Shown: positions 7,293 through 15,435 of the stretch, piece after piece
Numbering within the stretch: position 1 is the stretch's first letter
Layout of the letters: the number at the start of each line of letters is the position of its first letter
Assembly (NCBI GenBank): GCA_016873755.1
Contig: VGWB01000014.1
Span: forward strand, 1 to 33,946
From: Ignavibacteria bacterium
GTDB taxonomy: Bacteria; Bacteroidota; Ignavibacteria; UBA10030
Length of the DNA: 33,946 nt
Direction: 5' to 3'
The notes under the pieces: generated by a model
What the model saw: only the letters and a program-made list of their open reading frames with translations
The model's database searches: none
What the model was told of the DNA's origin: nothing
Translations under genes and position numbers: made by a program

Positions 7293-9420
7293 AGTCTTCT
7301 GTCCCTGTGGTCGGAAGCTTGATGGTGAAAGTACTCCCGTTTCCAAGCTCGCTCTGCACGGCGATCGTGCCGCCGTGTCCTTCGACAACGTACTTGACGA
7401 TCGTCAGGCCGAGTCCGGTCCCTCTGGTCGCGAGCACATCTTCGTTTGGACCGCGATAGAACCGATCGAAAATTTTCTTGATCTCGTCTTGACGAATTCC
7501 GATGCCCCGATCGATCACCTTGATCGCGACACAACCATCGTCATAGAGCACTTCAACCCTGACCTCCTTCGAAGATCCGGAGAACTTGATCGCGTTGTCC
7601 AGCAGATTGACAAGCGCCTGTGCCAGGGCATCGCGGTCGATCCTTGCGGGCGGCAAAGCTTCAGCCGTCACGAGAGAAATCCTGTATCCCTCATGCTGGA
7701 TCTGATGCTGCATGCGGTCAACCACTTCACTCACGAAGCTGTTGATATCAGCCTCCTCGACATGAAAGACTTTCCTTCCCTCTTCAAACCGTGCAAAGTC
7801 AAGGATATTCTCCACCAAGAGTGACAAACGCTCACTCTGTTCGACCATCGTATCGTAATACCGCTGCCGGCGTTCCTCCGATGGAATCCGACCGCGCTGA
7901 AGCATCTCTGAAAGCTGCCGGATCGAGGTGAGGGGACTCCGAAGCTCGTGCGACACGGTGGAAACGAAATCCGCCTGTAGTTTTGCCAGCTCAACCTCCC
8001 GTGCGATCATCCGCCACATGAGGATGCTCCCGAACACAACGACACCGACAGCGAGTACGAACGCCAGGACATACACACGCCTCCGTGAAGTCAAGAGTTG
8101 GTCGAAGAACGCTGCATCCCTGTGATAGAGGGTGATCGTCCATGCCGGTACGCCGCCGGGGAATTCGACCTGAATTGTTTTCCGCGCGGTTTCGGGGAGT
8201 AATGAGCCCACCGCGCGATCATCACGCTCGTTCCCGACCTGGACGAGGGTGTTTGGTGGCAGGACGAGTTTTTCAAGGAGTGACAAGAGACCGGAGGAGT
8301 CCTGGTCTGCCTTGAGCAAAACCCCCACCATTGAAATCTCTTCGGCGTTTGCACCTTTGGATGGAACAGCAATCACAGAGACATTGCGCGAATTCACCGT
8401 GGTCTTCCATCGTCGGCTGGAGGATGTGCCGTCATGCCTGGTGAGGATGACGCTGAGCAGGTCCGTCAGCACTCTCGCTTCGAGCGCCATCAGTTCTTCA
8501 CTTGATTCGAACGCGCCTTGAAGCCGCTCTTCCGCCTTACGGATACGTTCCTCATATATCGAGGGTAATGTCGCGGGAGGAGCCGAGAGACGAGACCACG
8601 CGGTTTTCAGAGAGCTCAGAATGAACTCACACTGGACTCTGGCCAGGGACCAGGTTCCGTCGAGGAGGTCTTCGTACATCTTCACGATCTCATCCGCGGC
8701 CTGCGAGCTCTCCCCTTCGAACCGCAGACCTTTCAGAAGCTCCAGCCGGGCCGCGAGGTCGACCGGGATACCTCCCGCGATGGAGAGACCTTTGTATCTC
8801 CGGGCGATCTCTCCGTACACGCTGGCCGCCTCATTTGTCTTTTGCGACCGGCTCAACGCGCGGGCATGCGCGAAGAGAACTGTCACTCGATCCTGCGGTG
8901 CCGTAGCCTTCTTGAGAGCCTCCGCATACGCCGCCGACGCACCCTCGAAGTCCCGCGCCTGAAACTCGCGCTGGATGGCCTGAAGGTACTCCTCGTTGGA
9001 TTCTGTCATTGAAAGAGATGTGGGAATCATCTGAGCGTCATTCTCTCTGCGGAACAGCCGGGTAGCGAGAGGAAAGACAAATTGTGTCTTGCTCACAAAG
9101 AAGGGCTCGCCCACCAGAGGGCTTGAGAGTTTGATTCGCTCCGCCATCGACCGAAGGTCTGACGGGTCTTGCCGTCGCTGGCGGTTGAGGAGATCGTCTG
9201 CTGTCTGCTCGATCCGCTGAAGCTCCTGCTCGATCACATTGACGATGGACTGTGCGATTCCTTCGTGCTGCTCGAGGAGATCTCGTTCAGCAGCGGCACG
9301 CTCACTTTGTATCCCGCGAAGTGAGAGATAGGCAAGAAACAGTGAGGGGACGGCAACCGTTAGGAAAAAGAAAACAAGGAGCCTTGTTTTCGTCTTGAGC
9401 TGTTTCACCGTCATCATCAC
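7264..9420 (-). CDS. Membrane histidine kinase with large TPR-like sensor domain
   Basis: This protein has 718 residues; the start is GTG at 9420 or one of two following ATGs, with no strong ribosome site. TM1 is about 13-33 and TM2 about 450-469, leaving an extracytoplasmic domain of some 415 residues. That domain contains TPR-like helices at about 143-215 (REFQARDFEGASAAYAEAL, HARALSRSQKTNEAASVYGEIARRY). The cytoplasmic part has HisKA with His491 in STVSHELRSP, an N box (NLLDNAIKF), G1 (VIDRGIGI), an F box (FDRFYR) and G2 (GTGLGLTIV), so it looks catalytically complete. It heads the operon with the regulator and the TPR/propeller protein. The TPR segment suggests sensing through protein contact rather than a small ligand, which is an inference. 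Confidence 0.93.
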   Translation of the reverse strand: MMMTVKQLKTKTRLLVFFFLTVAVPSLFLAYLSLRGIQSERAAAERDLLEQHEGIAQSIVNVIEQELQRIEQTADDLLNRQRRQDPSDLRSMAERIKLSSPLVGEPFFVSKTQFVFPLATRLFRRENDAQMIPTSLSMTESNEEYLQAIQREFQARDFEGASAAYAEALKKATAPQDRVTVLFAHARALSRSQKTNEAASVYGEIARRYKGLSIAGGIPVDLAARLELLKGLRFEGESSQAADEIVKMYEDLLDGTWSLARVQCEFILSSLKTAWSRLSAPPATLPSIYEERIRKAEERLQGAFESSEELMALEARVLTDLLSVILTRHDGTSSSRRWKTTVNSRNVSVIAVPSKGANAEEISMVGVLLKADQDSSGLLSLLEKLVLPPNTLVQVGNERDDRAVGSLLPETARKTIQVEFPGGVPAWTITLYHRDAAFFDQLLTSRRRVYVLAFVLAVGVVVFGSILMWRMIAREVELAKLQADFVSTVSHELRSPLTSIRQLSEMLQRGRIPSEERRQRYYDTMVEQSERLSLLVENILDFARFEEGRKVFHVEEADINSFVSEVVDRMQHQIQHEGYRISLVTAEALPPARIDRDALAQALVNLLDNAIKFSGSSKEVRVEVLYDDGCVAIKVIDRGIGIRQDEIKKIFDRFYRGPNEDVLATRGTGLGLTIVKYVVEGHGGTIAVQSELGNGSTFTIKLPTTGTEDYAHGTNSHH

Positions 9421-9822
9421 CCCAGGATACGAAAACCCAGGGGTGCGAGTGTTAAGTTCGTGTGAAGATTGGGTGGAACGAGCGGCGCGAGTGCTGCGAA
9501 GGTGTCACGTTGCGCCCACTTTGCGGTGCTCCGCGCTACCGTTGCACTGGTAAGTTATACGAAGCTTGGATTGATAGCAAGAGGTGAATCGAGACGGCCC
9601 CCGTATTGCAAGATCATGCAATATCGGGATGATGGAAGGAGGAAATAATGGAAAAATGGAATGGTGGATTGATGGGATGGCGGAAGAATAGCGAGGAGAA
9701 TGCCTTTTGTGTGGCAGAAAGAAGGGATTCGCAGGAGTAGCACAGGAAATGAACTTGTCGACTCTTTCCAGCGAATTTTACGTTAACTTTTTTGGAGTTT
9801 GTGTATCTACTTGGATGAGGAC
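9421..9822. promoter_or_regulatory. Divergent intergenic region between kinase operon and sigma operon
   Basis: Some 400 bases separate two divergent operons, so promoters for both must lie here. A palindrome at 9600-9628 pairs TATTGCA with TGCAATA around a six-base loop, with CCCG/CGGG outside it. This may be an operator or a transcript hairpin. From about 9626 to 9690 there is a purine-rich, quasi-periodic tract of GGATGATGGAAGG-like units. Inside it a 30-codon frame (9648-9740) follows a perfect AAGGAGG site, but its composition is that of the tract, so I do not call it a gene. No ECF promoter could be identified with confidence. Confidence 0.5.
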
Positions 9823-10380
9823 ATGAGTCAATCAAGTCTGACTGAAAGACGGCTGGTAGAGCATCTTCGGCTGGGAAGTCGAGAAGCGTTCGGACAGATC
9901 TACGTGCGCTACAAAGGCAGTTTATGCAACTATTGCTACTGGCTCGTCAAAGAAAAGGACCGAGCCGAAGATATCGTACACGAAACGTTTCTCAAGGTGT
10001 GGAACAACATCGGCACCCTGGACGATTCCAGCTCATTCCGGTCCTGGCTTTTCACCATAGCACGAAATCAGGCGCTACTTTTCCTCCGAGATCGAAGACC
10101 ATTCGAAGAATTGACTGATGAATCATCGAGCGAGAACGACGATCCACTCCATGCACTCATCAGTACTGAACTGTCGGATTCCATAAGCAGCTTGCTCAAT
10201 GCGCTGAGCCCTGCCTATAGAGAACTCATCGTGTTGAGAGTCTATGAAGGACTCTCATATGCGGAGATTGCGAGCGTGACCGGACTATCCCTTTCGGCTG
10301 TACGGGTGCACCTGTACCGGGCAAGAAAAGCTCTCGCCAGGCTGTACAATGAACAATATGGAGATAAAGATGACGGGTGA
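9823..10380 (+). CDS. ECF-family RNA polymerase sigma factor
   Basis: This protein has 185 residues from ATG 9823, with GAGGA upstream; a TTG 24 bases earlier is less likely. Region 2 (residues about 22-92) contains the DRAEDIVHETFLKVW helix and the -10 recognition segment FRSWLFTIARNQAL. Region 4 (about 128-172) shows SPAYRELIVLRVYEGLSYAEIA and the recognition helix SLSAVRVHLYRARKAL. The 3' end overlaps the next gene by 11 bases, and that gene encodes a zinc-finger anti-sigma, so the pair forms a standard sigma/anti-sigma switch. The regulon is unknown. Autoregulation is likely for this class but no matching promoter was found. Confidence 0.95.
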   Translation: MSQSSLTERRLVEHLRLGSREAFGQIYVRYKGSLCNYCYWLVKEKDRAEDIVHETFLKVWNNIGTLDDSSSFRSWLFTIARNQALLFLRDRRPFEELTDESSSENDDPLHALISTELSDSISSLLNALSPAYRELIVLRVYEGLSYAEIASVTGLSLSAVRVHLYRARKALARLYNEQYGDKDDG

Positions 10381-10876
10381 ATGCAATCGGTATCAAATGG
10401 CCTTAAGTGCTTCTCTCGACGGAGAGTTGGATACTGAAGCGACACGGGCGTTGTTCTTTCATCTGGCAGAATGCGAGCGATGTCGTTTGTTTTGGAATTC
10501 TTCGATCAGGATCGAAAGAGAACTGTTGAAAGAGGAACGCATCAGGGCATCAACGGCTCTCGATGCGCGCGTTGCTTCGATCGGTAGACTTGGGCGACTC
10601 GGTGGATTTGGGAAGAGCCTCAAACAATCGTTGCTCAGACCTCTACTTGATCGAGCTGCGACGAGCCCATCTACGCTCGGGGAAAAGGTCGCACAAGAGC
10701 GTGTGTCCTTTCCGTATTCTTTCGCAGCGATCGTGTCGATTCTTGCGGTTGCTCTTGGCTATATCCTTGGAACGGTCCAACCATGGTTAGAGAACACAAT
10801 GAACGAACGCGAACCTCAAGTTGTGTATGTCTCAGTTCTTCCAGACATAACGGTCGTCGGTCATCTTACAGAATAA
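10370..10876 (+). CDS. Zinc-finger membrane anti-sigma factor
   Basis: This protein has 168 residues from ATG 10370, with GGAG eight bases before it; an ATG at 10349 has no site. The N-terminus has the anti-sigma zinc-binding pattern His31-x3-Cys35-x2-Cys38 in FFHLAECERCRLF, preceded by the usual SLDGEL segment. A single transmembrane helix lies at about 115-137 (FPYSFAAIVSILAVALGYIL), leaving a short 30-residue extracytoplasmic tail. It overlaps the sigma gene by 11 bases, so translation is coupled, and it should hold the sigma factor at the membrane until signalled. The short outer tail suggests that the signal arrives through the membrane or via the downstream TonB-domain protein, which is inference. 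Confidence 0.9.
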   Translation: MTGECNRYQMALSASLDGELDTEATRALFFHLAECERCRLFWNSSIRIERELLKEERIRASTALDARVASIGRLGRLGGFGKSLKQSLLRPLLDRAATSPSTLGEKVAQERVSFPYSFAAIVSILAVALGYILGTVQPWLENTMNEREPQVVYVSVLPDITVVGHLTE

Positions 10877-10895
10877 GCTCCGAAGAGGTACTGAA

Positions 10896-11312
10896 ATGAA
10901 GAAACGGACTGTGGTCGTACTGCTTACGCTGCTGGTTATTCTTGGCCTGGCCGTCGGGTTTCTTCTGAGCAGCTTACAGCGCACAAAACAGCGGACGGAG
11001 GTGGCGGTGCGCATTACTGAGCTACACAAGGTCGTCACGGTCATCAAGCGAGTCGAGCCAACATACCCGCAATCGGCGCTGAGGGACAGAGTGGAAGGGA
11101 CTGTACGGCTCGATGTGACAATCGGAGCGGACAGTTCGGTGACATCGGTCAGAGTGATCAAGGGGGTCAGAGAAGACCTTGACGATGCAGCGAAGCAGGC
11201 TGTGATGTTATGGAAAGTTGTGCCGTTGATTCCCAGTCATCCGCGAGTGTCGGAGTCTTTTGCAATAGTGTCGATAGAATTCAAGCTCGACAGCACAAAG
11301 TCAACGAAGTAG
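10896..11312 (+). CDS. Small TonB C-terminal domain protein
   Basis: This protein has 138 residues, with ATG 10896 and GAAGAGG upstream, 19 bases after the anti-sigma stop. One N-terminal transmembrane helix (about 4-26) anchors it in the inner membrane with the rest in the periplasm. Residues about 50-134 match the TonB C-terminal fold: PTYPQSALRDRVEGTVRLDVTIG, SVRVIKG, DDAAKQAVMLWKVVP and a final SIEFKL strand. The Pro-rich spacer of true TonB is absent, so reach across the periplasm would be short. It could be a dedicated energy transducer or a signal partner of the sigma/anti-sigma pair. No TonB-dependent receptor gene is nearby. Confidence 0.88.
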   Translation: MKKRTVVVLLTLLVILGLAVGFLLSSLQRTKQRTEVAVRITELHKVVTVIKRVEPTYPQSALRDRVEGTVRLDVTIGADSSVTSVRVIKGVREDLDDAAKQAVMLWKVVPLIPSHPRVSESFAIVSIEFKLDSTKSTK

Positions 11313-11349
11313 TGTAGCCGTAGGAACGGTGAACGACCTGCGCGTTTCC

Positions 11350-11374
11350 GAACTCACCCCCGCGGGGTGAGTTC
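11350..11374 (+). terminator. Hairpin terminator after the sigma operon
   Basis: An exact 11-bp stem (GAACTCACCCC / GGGGTGAGTTC) closes a three-base loop and is followed by AGTTTA on the plus strand. It lies between convergent genes and may serve both, although the T tract is short. Confidence 0.7.
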
Positions 11375-11439
11375 AGTTTAACACCGGAAGGACTTTCTGC
11401 ATGAACCCACGCGCTGCTCGGTTCGCCGTTAGCTACTTC

Positions 11440-13068
11440 TCACCACTCCCTCATAATCTCCGCAAAACACTCCAGCCCGCTCGGTATGACCGCACCGTAA
11501 CCATGTCCCGGCCTCGTCCAGGCTCCCGCGAGAAACAGATTCTTGATAGGCGTCTTGTGTGATAGCCTGTTCTGACCTGAGTTATTCAGCGTCTGATCCC
11601 AACCGTAAACCGCACCACGGTAGTTGCTTGTATAACGGACGTTGGTCAGCGGCGTGCCGATTTCGATGACCTCGATCGCATCCCGAAGTCCCGGCAGCAG
11701 CGTCCTTTCCACCTCGTCTATCAAAATGTTCGCCATTCGTTCTTTCTCAGCCCGATAGGCGGCCTTCCTCCCCTTGAAGTAGTCTGCTTCATACTTCTCC
11801 CAGTGGTCGTAGCCCTGGAGCGTGAGAATATTCAGGGTGTTCCTCCCTTCAGGCGAGTAGCCCTCGTAGAGATTGTCATAGAGTGTGAGAGCATAGCCGC
11901 CGCTTACATCGGCTCTGAGCATACGGTCGTAGTCTCTGTCCAGATCGTAATCCGAATTGTAAAAGATCTCCGTGTCCTTAATGCCAATTTCACCGGCAAG
12001 ATCTTTCTTGAGCCCGAGGAACACCTGGAATGACGACAGGCTGACACTGTAGGTGCTGAGCTTCTGGAGGTAGTCGGCAAGGAGCTGCTCTTCACTTAAC
12101 ATCTTCCTGAAGGTCTCGTGCGCGCTGGCATTCGAAACAACGACCCGACTCTTGAACTCCTCTCCGCGTTCAGTCCGTATCCCGTACGCGGCGTGATCTT
12201 TAACGAGAATTTCCTTCACTCGGGTGCCAAGCTTCACCCTACCTCCGCGCGCTTCGATGAACTTCACAAACTCGTCACTGATTTTCTGAGATTTTCCGAT
12301 CGGGTAGTACCCTCCCTCGTGAAGATATCCTATCGTCGGAATTGCATAATAGAACGGCGAGAGCTTGGACGGCGGCAAACCGTAATATCCCCAGAGCGAC
12401 GAGACGATCGCCTTCAGTTGGGGACTCTTCACACGGGCATCGACCATTTGGCCCCAGGTTTTGTTCACGCTTTTGAACAGATACGGAAAGTCTACAGGAA
12501 AACGGTTCATATCGATCTGTCCCCGAGCCTCGCTGATCTTCTGCACATCGTTCCAGAGTCCGCGCATATCCTCAAAGACACCCTCGATACCGCCTTTCTC
12601 ATCCGGGAAGTAGCGGACGAGCATTTCGCTATACTGCTGCAGGTTTTTTGCGGGGACGCGGATATCGTGTTCCGGGAAGATGACTCGATACACATTCGGA
12701 TGGGCGACGAACTCTACCTCGGTGATCTCGGGGAAACCGTAGATCAGATTTCGGCGGCCGTCCCGTTCACCGACGACGGTTGAATGAAGCGAGACATCGA
12801 AGACGAAGCCCCGTCGCTCGAACGTTGTGGCGTAGCCGCCGGGCTTTGTATGCTGTTCGAGAACCAGCGGCCTGAAGCCCTGCCGGGCAAAGGCCGCTGC
12901 ACAGCTCAGTCCGCCCAGGCCGGAACCTATGATGATCGCATCGAACTCGTTGTCGTTTGTGTTTGCCAGCGAGCCGACTGGAAACGCACTCCAGTCAAGG
13001 GCCCCGATGGAGAGACTTGCCAGGAGAGATTTGACAAAATCCCTGCGTTTGAGGTCGTTGGTAGACAT
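11440..13068 (-). CDS. Tat-exported FAD-dependent oxidoreductase, phytoene dehydrogenase/retinol saturase-like
   Basis: This protein has 542 residues from ATG 13068, with AGGAGCC upstream. The N-terminus carries a twin-arginine motif (KRRDFVK, residues 7-13) and a hydrophobic stretch, so export by Tat is likely, carrying folded FAD. The dinucleotide-binding fingerprint GSGLGG is at 48-53, followed by E71 and the PGGYATTFERRGFVFD block typical of the CrtI/retinol-saturase superfamily. The C-terminal block NLFLAGAWTRPGHGYGAVIPSG is the second FAD contact region. The reaction is probably oxidation, saturation or isomerisation of a polyene or other lipid; the substrate cannot be read from the sequence. 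It follows the DUF5916 gene with a hairpin between them. Confidence 0.88.
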   Translation of the reverse strand: MSTNDLKRRDFVKSLLASLSIGALDWSAFPVGSLANTNDNEFDAIIIGSGLGGLSCAAAFARQGFRPLVLEQHTKPGGYATTFERRGFVFDVSLHSTVVGERDGRRNLIYGFPEITEVEFVAHPNVYRVIFPEHDIRVPAKNLQQYSEMLVRYFPDEKGGIEGVFEDMRGLWNDVQKISEARGQIDMNRFPVDFPYLFKSVNKTWGQMVDARVKSPQLKAIVSSLWGYYGLPPSKLSPFYYAIPTIGYLHEGGYYPIGKSQKISDEFVKFIEARGGRVKLGTRVKEILVKDHAAYGIRTERGEEFKSRVVVSNASAHETFRKMLSEEQLLADYLQKLSTYSVSLSSFQVFLGLKKDLAGEIGIKDTEIFYNSDYDLDRDYDRMLRADVSGGYALTLYDNLYEGYSPEGRNTLNILTLQGYDHWEKYEADYFKGRKAAYRAEKERMANILIDEVERTLLPGLRDAIEVIEIGTPLTNVRYTSNYRGAVYGWDQTLNNSGQNRLSHKTPIKNLFLAGAWTRPGHGYGAVIPSGLECFAEIMREW

Positions 13069-13089
13069 GGTTGGCTCCTAAGTAGGAAA

Positions 13090-13131
13090 CCTTCCGAAGG
13101 TTCTTTTGGCAGCTGACATACCTTCGGAAGG
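13090..13131 (-). promoter_or_regulatory. Hairpin between the DUF5916 gene and the oxidoreductase gene
   Basis: Two 12-bp arms, exact inverse complements (13090-13101 and 13120-13131, built on CCTTCCGAAGG), flank an 18-base loop. Each arm is itself nearly palindromic. On the minus strand the second arm is followed by TTTCC, then by the ribosome site of the oxidoreductase gene. It could be a weak terminator, an attenuator or an mRNA-processing site. The arms' self-palindromy also allows a protein-binding operator. Confidence 0.6.
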
Positions 13132-13160
13132 CTCATGAAGAAGTTGGACTTCTACATGGT

Positions 13161-15317
13161 TCATAACCTCCAAAGATATGATGCCTTGAAGAAGAATCCT
13201 CGCTTCGTTTCCAGGAACCGGTCGCTGGGGATGTAGTTCGCTTGATCCCAATGGATCTTCTCGTAGAGGGAACCGTAGCCTAGATGCAAGACCGTGCCAG
13301 GAATGTAGGTGAACGAGGCGAGGAGATCGGTCAGCAACCGCTTTCGGTAGTTGTTGTACTCCACGATCCCCCGGAAGAAAAGGTACTTGTTGAGCTGATA
13401 GGTAGCCTTCAGTCGTGAGATCGTGTACTCGTAGATACGCACGTCATCACTCTTACGGTAGAAGTCCGCGAAGGTGAGATTGTAATCGGCCATGAGGTTC
13501 TCCCATGGCTGATACCGGAGGTAGAACGCGAGTCGCCTGCCGGCCCCGGAATACGGATCCGCCGAATAATAGATCGCGTTTCCGTATGTGACCCTGAGGC
13601 TCGAATAGAGCTTGTTCGTTGCCTGAGCGCTCACGGATGCTTCAACTTGGTTGGTATTGAGTTCCCTACCCAGAAACACTTCCGTCTGCGCTGATGCGTA
13701 CACCGAAGCGTTTACAGTTCCGCCGAGAAGTAATGAGACGCTGAGATCGTATCCATTCTCCCAGATGAGACTTGGAAGATCTTTGTACTGTCTTGTCCCG
13801 AGGAAAAAGGATACTCTTCGTAGCAACTCCGATTCCGGGTAGAGGCGTGGCTGGAGATAGAGTTCGAGATACATGATGCCCGGACGCGGTATGTAGCCCA
13901 TTTCGGCAACAAAGTTGTCAGAGATCCTTCCGAAGGTTGCACCATACCCAATACTCCGTTCTTCGTGGCCGTACATGAACTCGTACTTGTGCCCTCGCTC
14001 GAAACCAGAGGTTGGAATGTCGGTCGCGTAAGAAAGCAGTCCCGCGAATCCAAACGTGCTCGACGGGGTTACTCTGATTGAGCCGTCGATCCCCGCGACC
14101 CGGTTGTTGTGCTGCTTCATCTCCTTACCTGCGTAGAGGGCTGCGATGAAGCCGTCATCGCTCAATGCGTGTTTGTACCGCACAATGCCGAAATGCGCGT
14201 GCCGCCCCGTTACATCGGGATTGGTCGTATACAGCTCGTCCATCGCGTAGAGTGAAGCGATGTGAGACTTCTCAGCGACTTTCCCCGTTACCTTCATCCC
14301 AACCAACGGGTTGATGATCGTTCGAGTGTAGATGAGGTTCGGGCACCCTGTGACGCTGAAGTTCTCGTTCCCCTCCAGGAAGAACGGACGCTTCTCCGGA
14401 TAGTACAGGTTGTAACGAAGATTGATATCCACCTGGCCCGCATCCGCCTCCACCTGGCTGAAGTCGGGATTGTACGTCCCATCCAGAATAAGGTCCTGCG
14501 TGATTCCGTACTTGGTCGTCACGCCGAACTCACCTTTGTTCTCGTCCGTGACCAGTCTCCCCTGGTCGGCTTTCTCCCTGTTTGTGTACGTCACGGCCGG
14601 AAGCACTTCGAACAGCTTCGACGGTTTGATGTCGTAGTACACCATCGGGTGCATCTGCGTGAGCCAGGAATTTCCCTTGGCCGGATCAAGCGGAGGAAAC
14701 GTTCCCGCCTCGGAGCGGCGATTGATATACCGTTCGAAAATAACACCCATTGTCACCGGATTTTTTTCCGAGAACCGGATGCTCTTGAACGGGATGCGCA
14801 CTTCGATATGGTAGCCTTCGCTGTTGATGTGGCCCGCAGAATACCACACAGCATCGAAGTTCCTGTCTTCGTTCGTCGGCGTAGCCCGAGAGTCGCCCTG
14901 AATCCCCAGGGGATTGATGTAGAATCCATAAAGCGCCTGTTGGTCCCCAAAGGAATCCAGGTTGATGCAGACCCAATCATCGGAGAACATCTTGTCCCGG
15001 CTCGTAACGGACGATTTGATCTTGTCCTGTTCCCGGTCGTAGCACCGGAACGCGAAGTAGAAATTCTCCGAATCATAAGCCATCAGCACTTCCGTTTTCT
15101 CGGAGAGGTCCTTGCTCCAATCGGGACGATAGGTCTTGAAATTGGCCACCATCGGCGCAGCCTGCCAGACAGCATCATCCAACCTGCCGTCGATCGCGGG
15201 GGGAGTATCCGTGCGCAACGGCTTGAACGGCTCTTGCGCCGATGCTAAGGAAATCGAAATGCAGACGATCGCCGTAACGAGGAATGGCTTGTGAAAGCGT
15301 TGCTGATGTCGGTGCAT
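13161..15317 (-). CDS. DUF5916 outer-membrane protein with carbohydrate-binding family 9-like domain
   Basis: This protein has 718 residues from ATG 15317, with AAGGAG seven bases upstream; an upstream in-frame ATG at 15332 lacks this. A signal peptide (residues 1-27, ending LASAQ) is followed by a CBM9-like domain at about 33-230: PPAIDGRLDDAVWQAAP, FYFAFRCYD, GYHIEVRIPFKSIRF. The remainder is a DUF5916 region rich in aromatic beta strands (NPDFSQVEADAGQVDIN, YYPEKRPFFLEG) expected to form an outer-membrane barrel. These proteins are common in this phylum but their substrates are largely unknown. The gene precedes the Tat oxidoreductase on the same strand, so both may act on the same envelope substrate. 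Confidence 0.9.
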   Translation of the reverse strand: MHRHQQRFHKPFLVTAIVCISISLASAQEPFKPLRTDTPPAIDGRLDDAVWQAAPMVANFKTYRPDWSKDLSEKTEVLMAYDSENFYFAFRCYDREQDKIKSSVTSRDKMFSDDWVCINLDSFGDQQALYGFYINPLGIQGDSRATPTNEDRNFDAVWYSAGHINSEGYHIEVRIPFKSIRFSEKNPVTMGVIFERYINRRSEAGTFPPLDPAKGNSWLTQMHPMVYYDIKPSKLFEVLPAVTYTNREKADQGRLVTDENKGEFGVTTKYGITQDLILDGTYNPDFSQVEADAGQVDINLRYNLYYPEKRPFFLEGNENFSVTGCPNLIYTRTIINPLVGMKVTGKVAEKSHIASLYAMDELYTTNPDVTGRHAHFGIVRYKHALSDDGFIAALYAGKEMKQHNNRVAGIDGSIRVTPSSTFGFAGLLSYATDIPTSGFERGHKYEFMYGHEERSIGYGATFGRISDNFVAEMGYIPRPGIMYLELYLQPRLYPESELLRRVSFFLGTRQYKDLPSLIWENGYDLSVSLLLGGTVNASVYASAQTEVFLGRELNTNQVEASVSAQATNKLYSSLRVTYGNAIYYSADPYSGAGRRLAFYLRYQPWENLMADYNLTFADFYRKSDDVRIYEYTISRLKATYQLNKYLFFRGIVEYNNYRKRLLTDLLASFTYIPGTVLHLGYGSLYEKIHWDQANYIPSDRFLETKRGFFFKASYLWRL

Positions 15318-15435
15318 TCTTGACTCCTTCATATGTCGTAGATGTGGAAAGACGAGGTAGCTATTTTTGAGCCGGATGGCTGCATTTCTTCTGAGAATCA
15401 GTCGCTCGCGTGGAAGTAATTCGTCACGGTTGAGC

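Noticed and set aside
9648-9740. 30-codon frame with a perfect AAGGAGG site
   Set aside because: The peptide composition follows a quasi-periodic simple-sequence tract, so the ribosome site is probably a by-product; kept as an observation only.
12118-15248. Long plus-strand frames antisense to the oxidoreductase (12118-12783) and DUF5916 (14262-15248) genes
   Set aside because: They lie opposite genes with clear domains, show no motif of their own and are expected by-products of the base composition.
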